From Paralithodes platypus (Eukaryota; Arthropoda; Malacostraca; Decapoda; Lithodidae), in the NCBI GenBank assembly GCA_032716605.1, contig CM064572.1:37774010-37838009 (forward strand): 64,000 bases of DNA. Reading direction: 5' to 3'. Positions 63,586 through 64,000 of the stretch are shown one piece after another. The notes beneath the pieces were generated by a model. It had not been told where the DNA came from, did no database searches, and saw only the letters and a list, made by a program, of their open reading frames with translations. Position numbers and translations under genes: made by a program. Each line of letters begins with the position of its first letter. The first letter of the stretch is position 1.

Positions 63586-64000
63586 TGCAATGATGCCGTA
63601 GCCTTGAGGTATGGGTGGCCAGTTTTGAACCTGCCGCTGAAATGTGCATGTGGTGAAATAAACAACTAGGACCACTGTATGACCTGTAAGAAAGGATGAT
63701 TCATCTGTATCCGGCATGATGAAGTACGAGACATCACTGCACAAATGCTGGAAGAGGTGTGCCATGATGTCAGAATCGAACCAGAACTTCTGCCTATGGA
63801 CGGACAGCGCTTGGCCCACAATACTGCAAATACTTCAAATGAAGCAAGAATGGACGTAAGTGCTCGAGATATTTGGACGAGGGGACAACGGTCTTTTTTC
63901 GACATCAGAATCTTCAACCCAAGAGCACAAACATAACGTGAGCGAGGACTCAAGGCGGCATACTTGAGAAACGAAAGTGAGAAAAAACGCGCTTATGAAG
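63583..64000 (+). pseudogene. Broken fragment of a Cys/His zinc plus PD-(D/E)XK-like protein
   Basis: One plus-strand frame runs from just after a GT microsatellite to the window edge: DAVALRYGWPV, a CACG then HCMTC pattern (zinc-like), RHDEVRDITAQMLEEVCHDV, RIEPELLP, NEARMDVSARDIW, QRSFFDIRIFNPRAQT and a basic tail. It is cut by in-frame stops at 63667, 63697 and 63934. I recognise the pattern (RHxExRD, VCxxVxxEP, ARxDVxAxxxW, FFDxRVxxP) from a widespread, poorly described family in invertebrate and other eukaryote genomes, often near mobile DNA. The Glu, Asp and D-x-R/V spacing suggests a restriction-like nuclease fold. Neither function nor family name is certain. Confidence 0.55.

Overview
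This window reads as eukaryotic, invertebrate DNA, most likely from an arthropod with a large, repeat-rich genome. A decapod or other crustacean is my guess, based on the density of dinucleotide and tetranucleotide microsatellites, the CR1/L2-like and RTE-like LINEs, and the envelope-bearing Gypsy element. I see no host gene, rRNA, intact tRNA or CRISPR array. Nearly everything recognisable is a mobile element or a simple or tandem repeat, and most coding regions are broken by stops and frameshifts.

Layout. 1-4.6 kb: unassigned DNA, a possible LTR tail, and one copy of a short CAA-tailed retroposon. 4.6-10.3 kb: a three-layer nest. A TTAA-flanked MITE (family M3) was entered by a full-length minus-strand CR1/L2-like LINE (4935-10239, 6-bp target duplication), and that LINE was entered by a second TTAA MITE (family M1). 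10.3-16 kb: repeats and a truncated transposase (12395-12955). 16-20.1 kb: a second, plus-strand CR1/L2-like LINE with ORF1 (SGNH esterase) and a lightly damaged ORF2. 20.1-25.6 kb: LINE scraps, an M3 and an M1 MITE, and two minisatellites.

25.9-43.65 kb: a minus-strand Gypsy-type LTR element (A), cut inside its RNase H domain by a second minus-strand LTR element (B, 28943-41637). B has LTRs, gag, protease, RT, RNase H, integrase and an envelope-like gene. Its two LTRs act as an internal comparison: the right (5') LTR has gained an M1 MITE and a CAA-tailed retroposon, while the left LTR keeps both empty sites. 43.65-49.2 kb: two fragments of one Jockey/CR1-group LINE in opposite orientations, several MITEs, and a 58-bp tandem array inside an M2-type MITE. 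49.5-52.9 kb: an RTE-like LINE with a long intact RT frame. 53.85-60.5 kb: five copies of a Helentron/HINE-like non-autonomous element. Each has a (GTCY)n microsatellite, a GAT/AGT-rich core, subterminal inverted repeats and a 3' stem-loop; among them sits a 290-bp-armed foldback. 60.5-64 kb: M2 and M3 MITEs, microsatellites, and a broken gene fragment running off the right edge.

The elements do not form a pathway; what links them is insertion order. The autonomous layer is LINEs (own endonuclease and RT) and Gypsy elements (RT plus integrase). The MITEs, HINE-like copies and CAA-tailed repeats need enzymes from elsewhere. No complete piggyBac-type or Helitron-type transposase is present. Many nominal starts in these frames are not ATG, so I moved starts to ATG where I could. 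All family assignments come from motif recognition without database searches.
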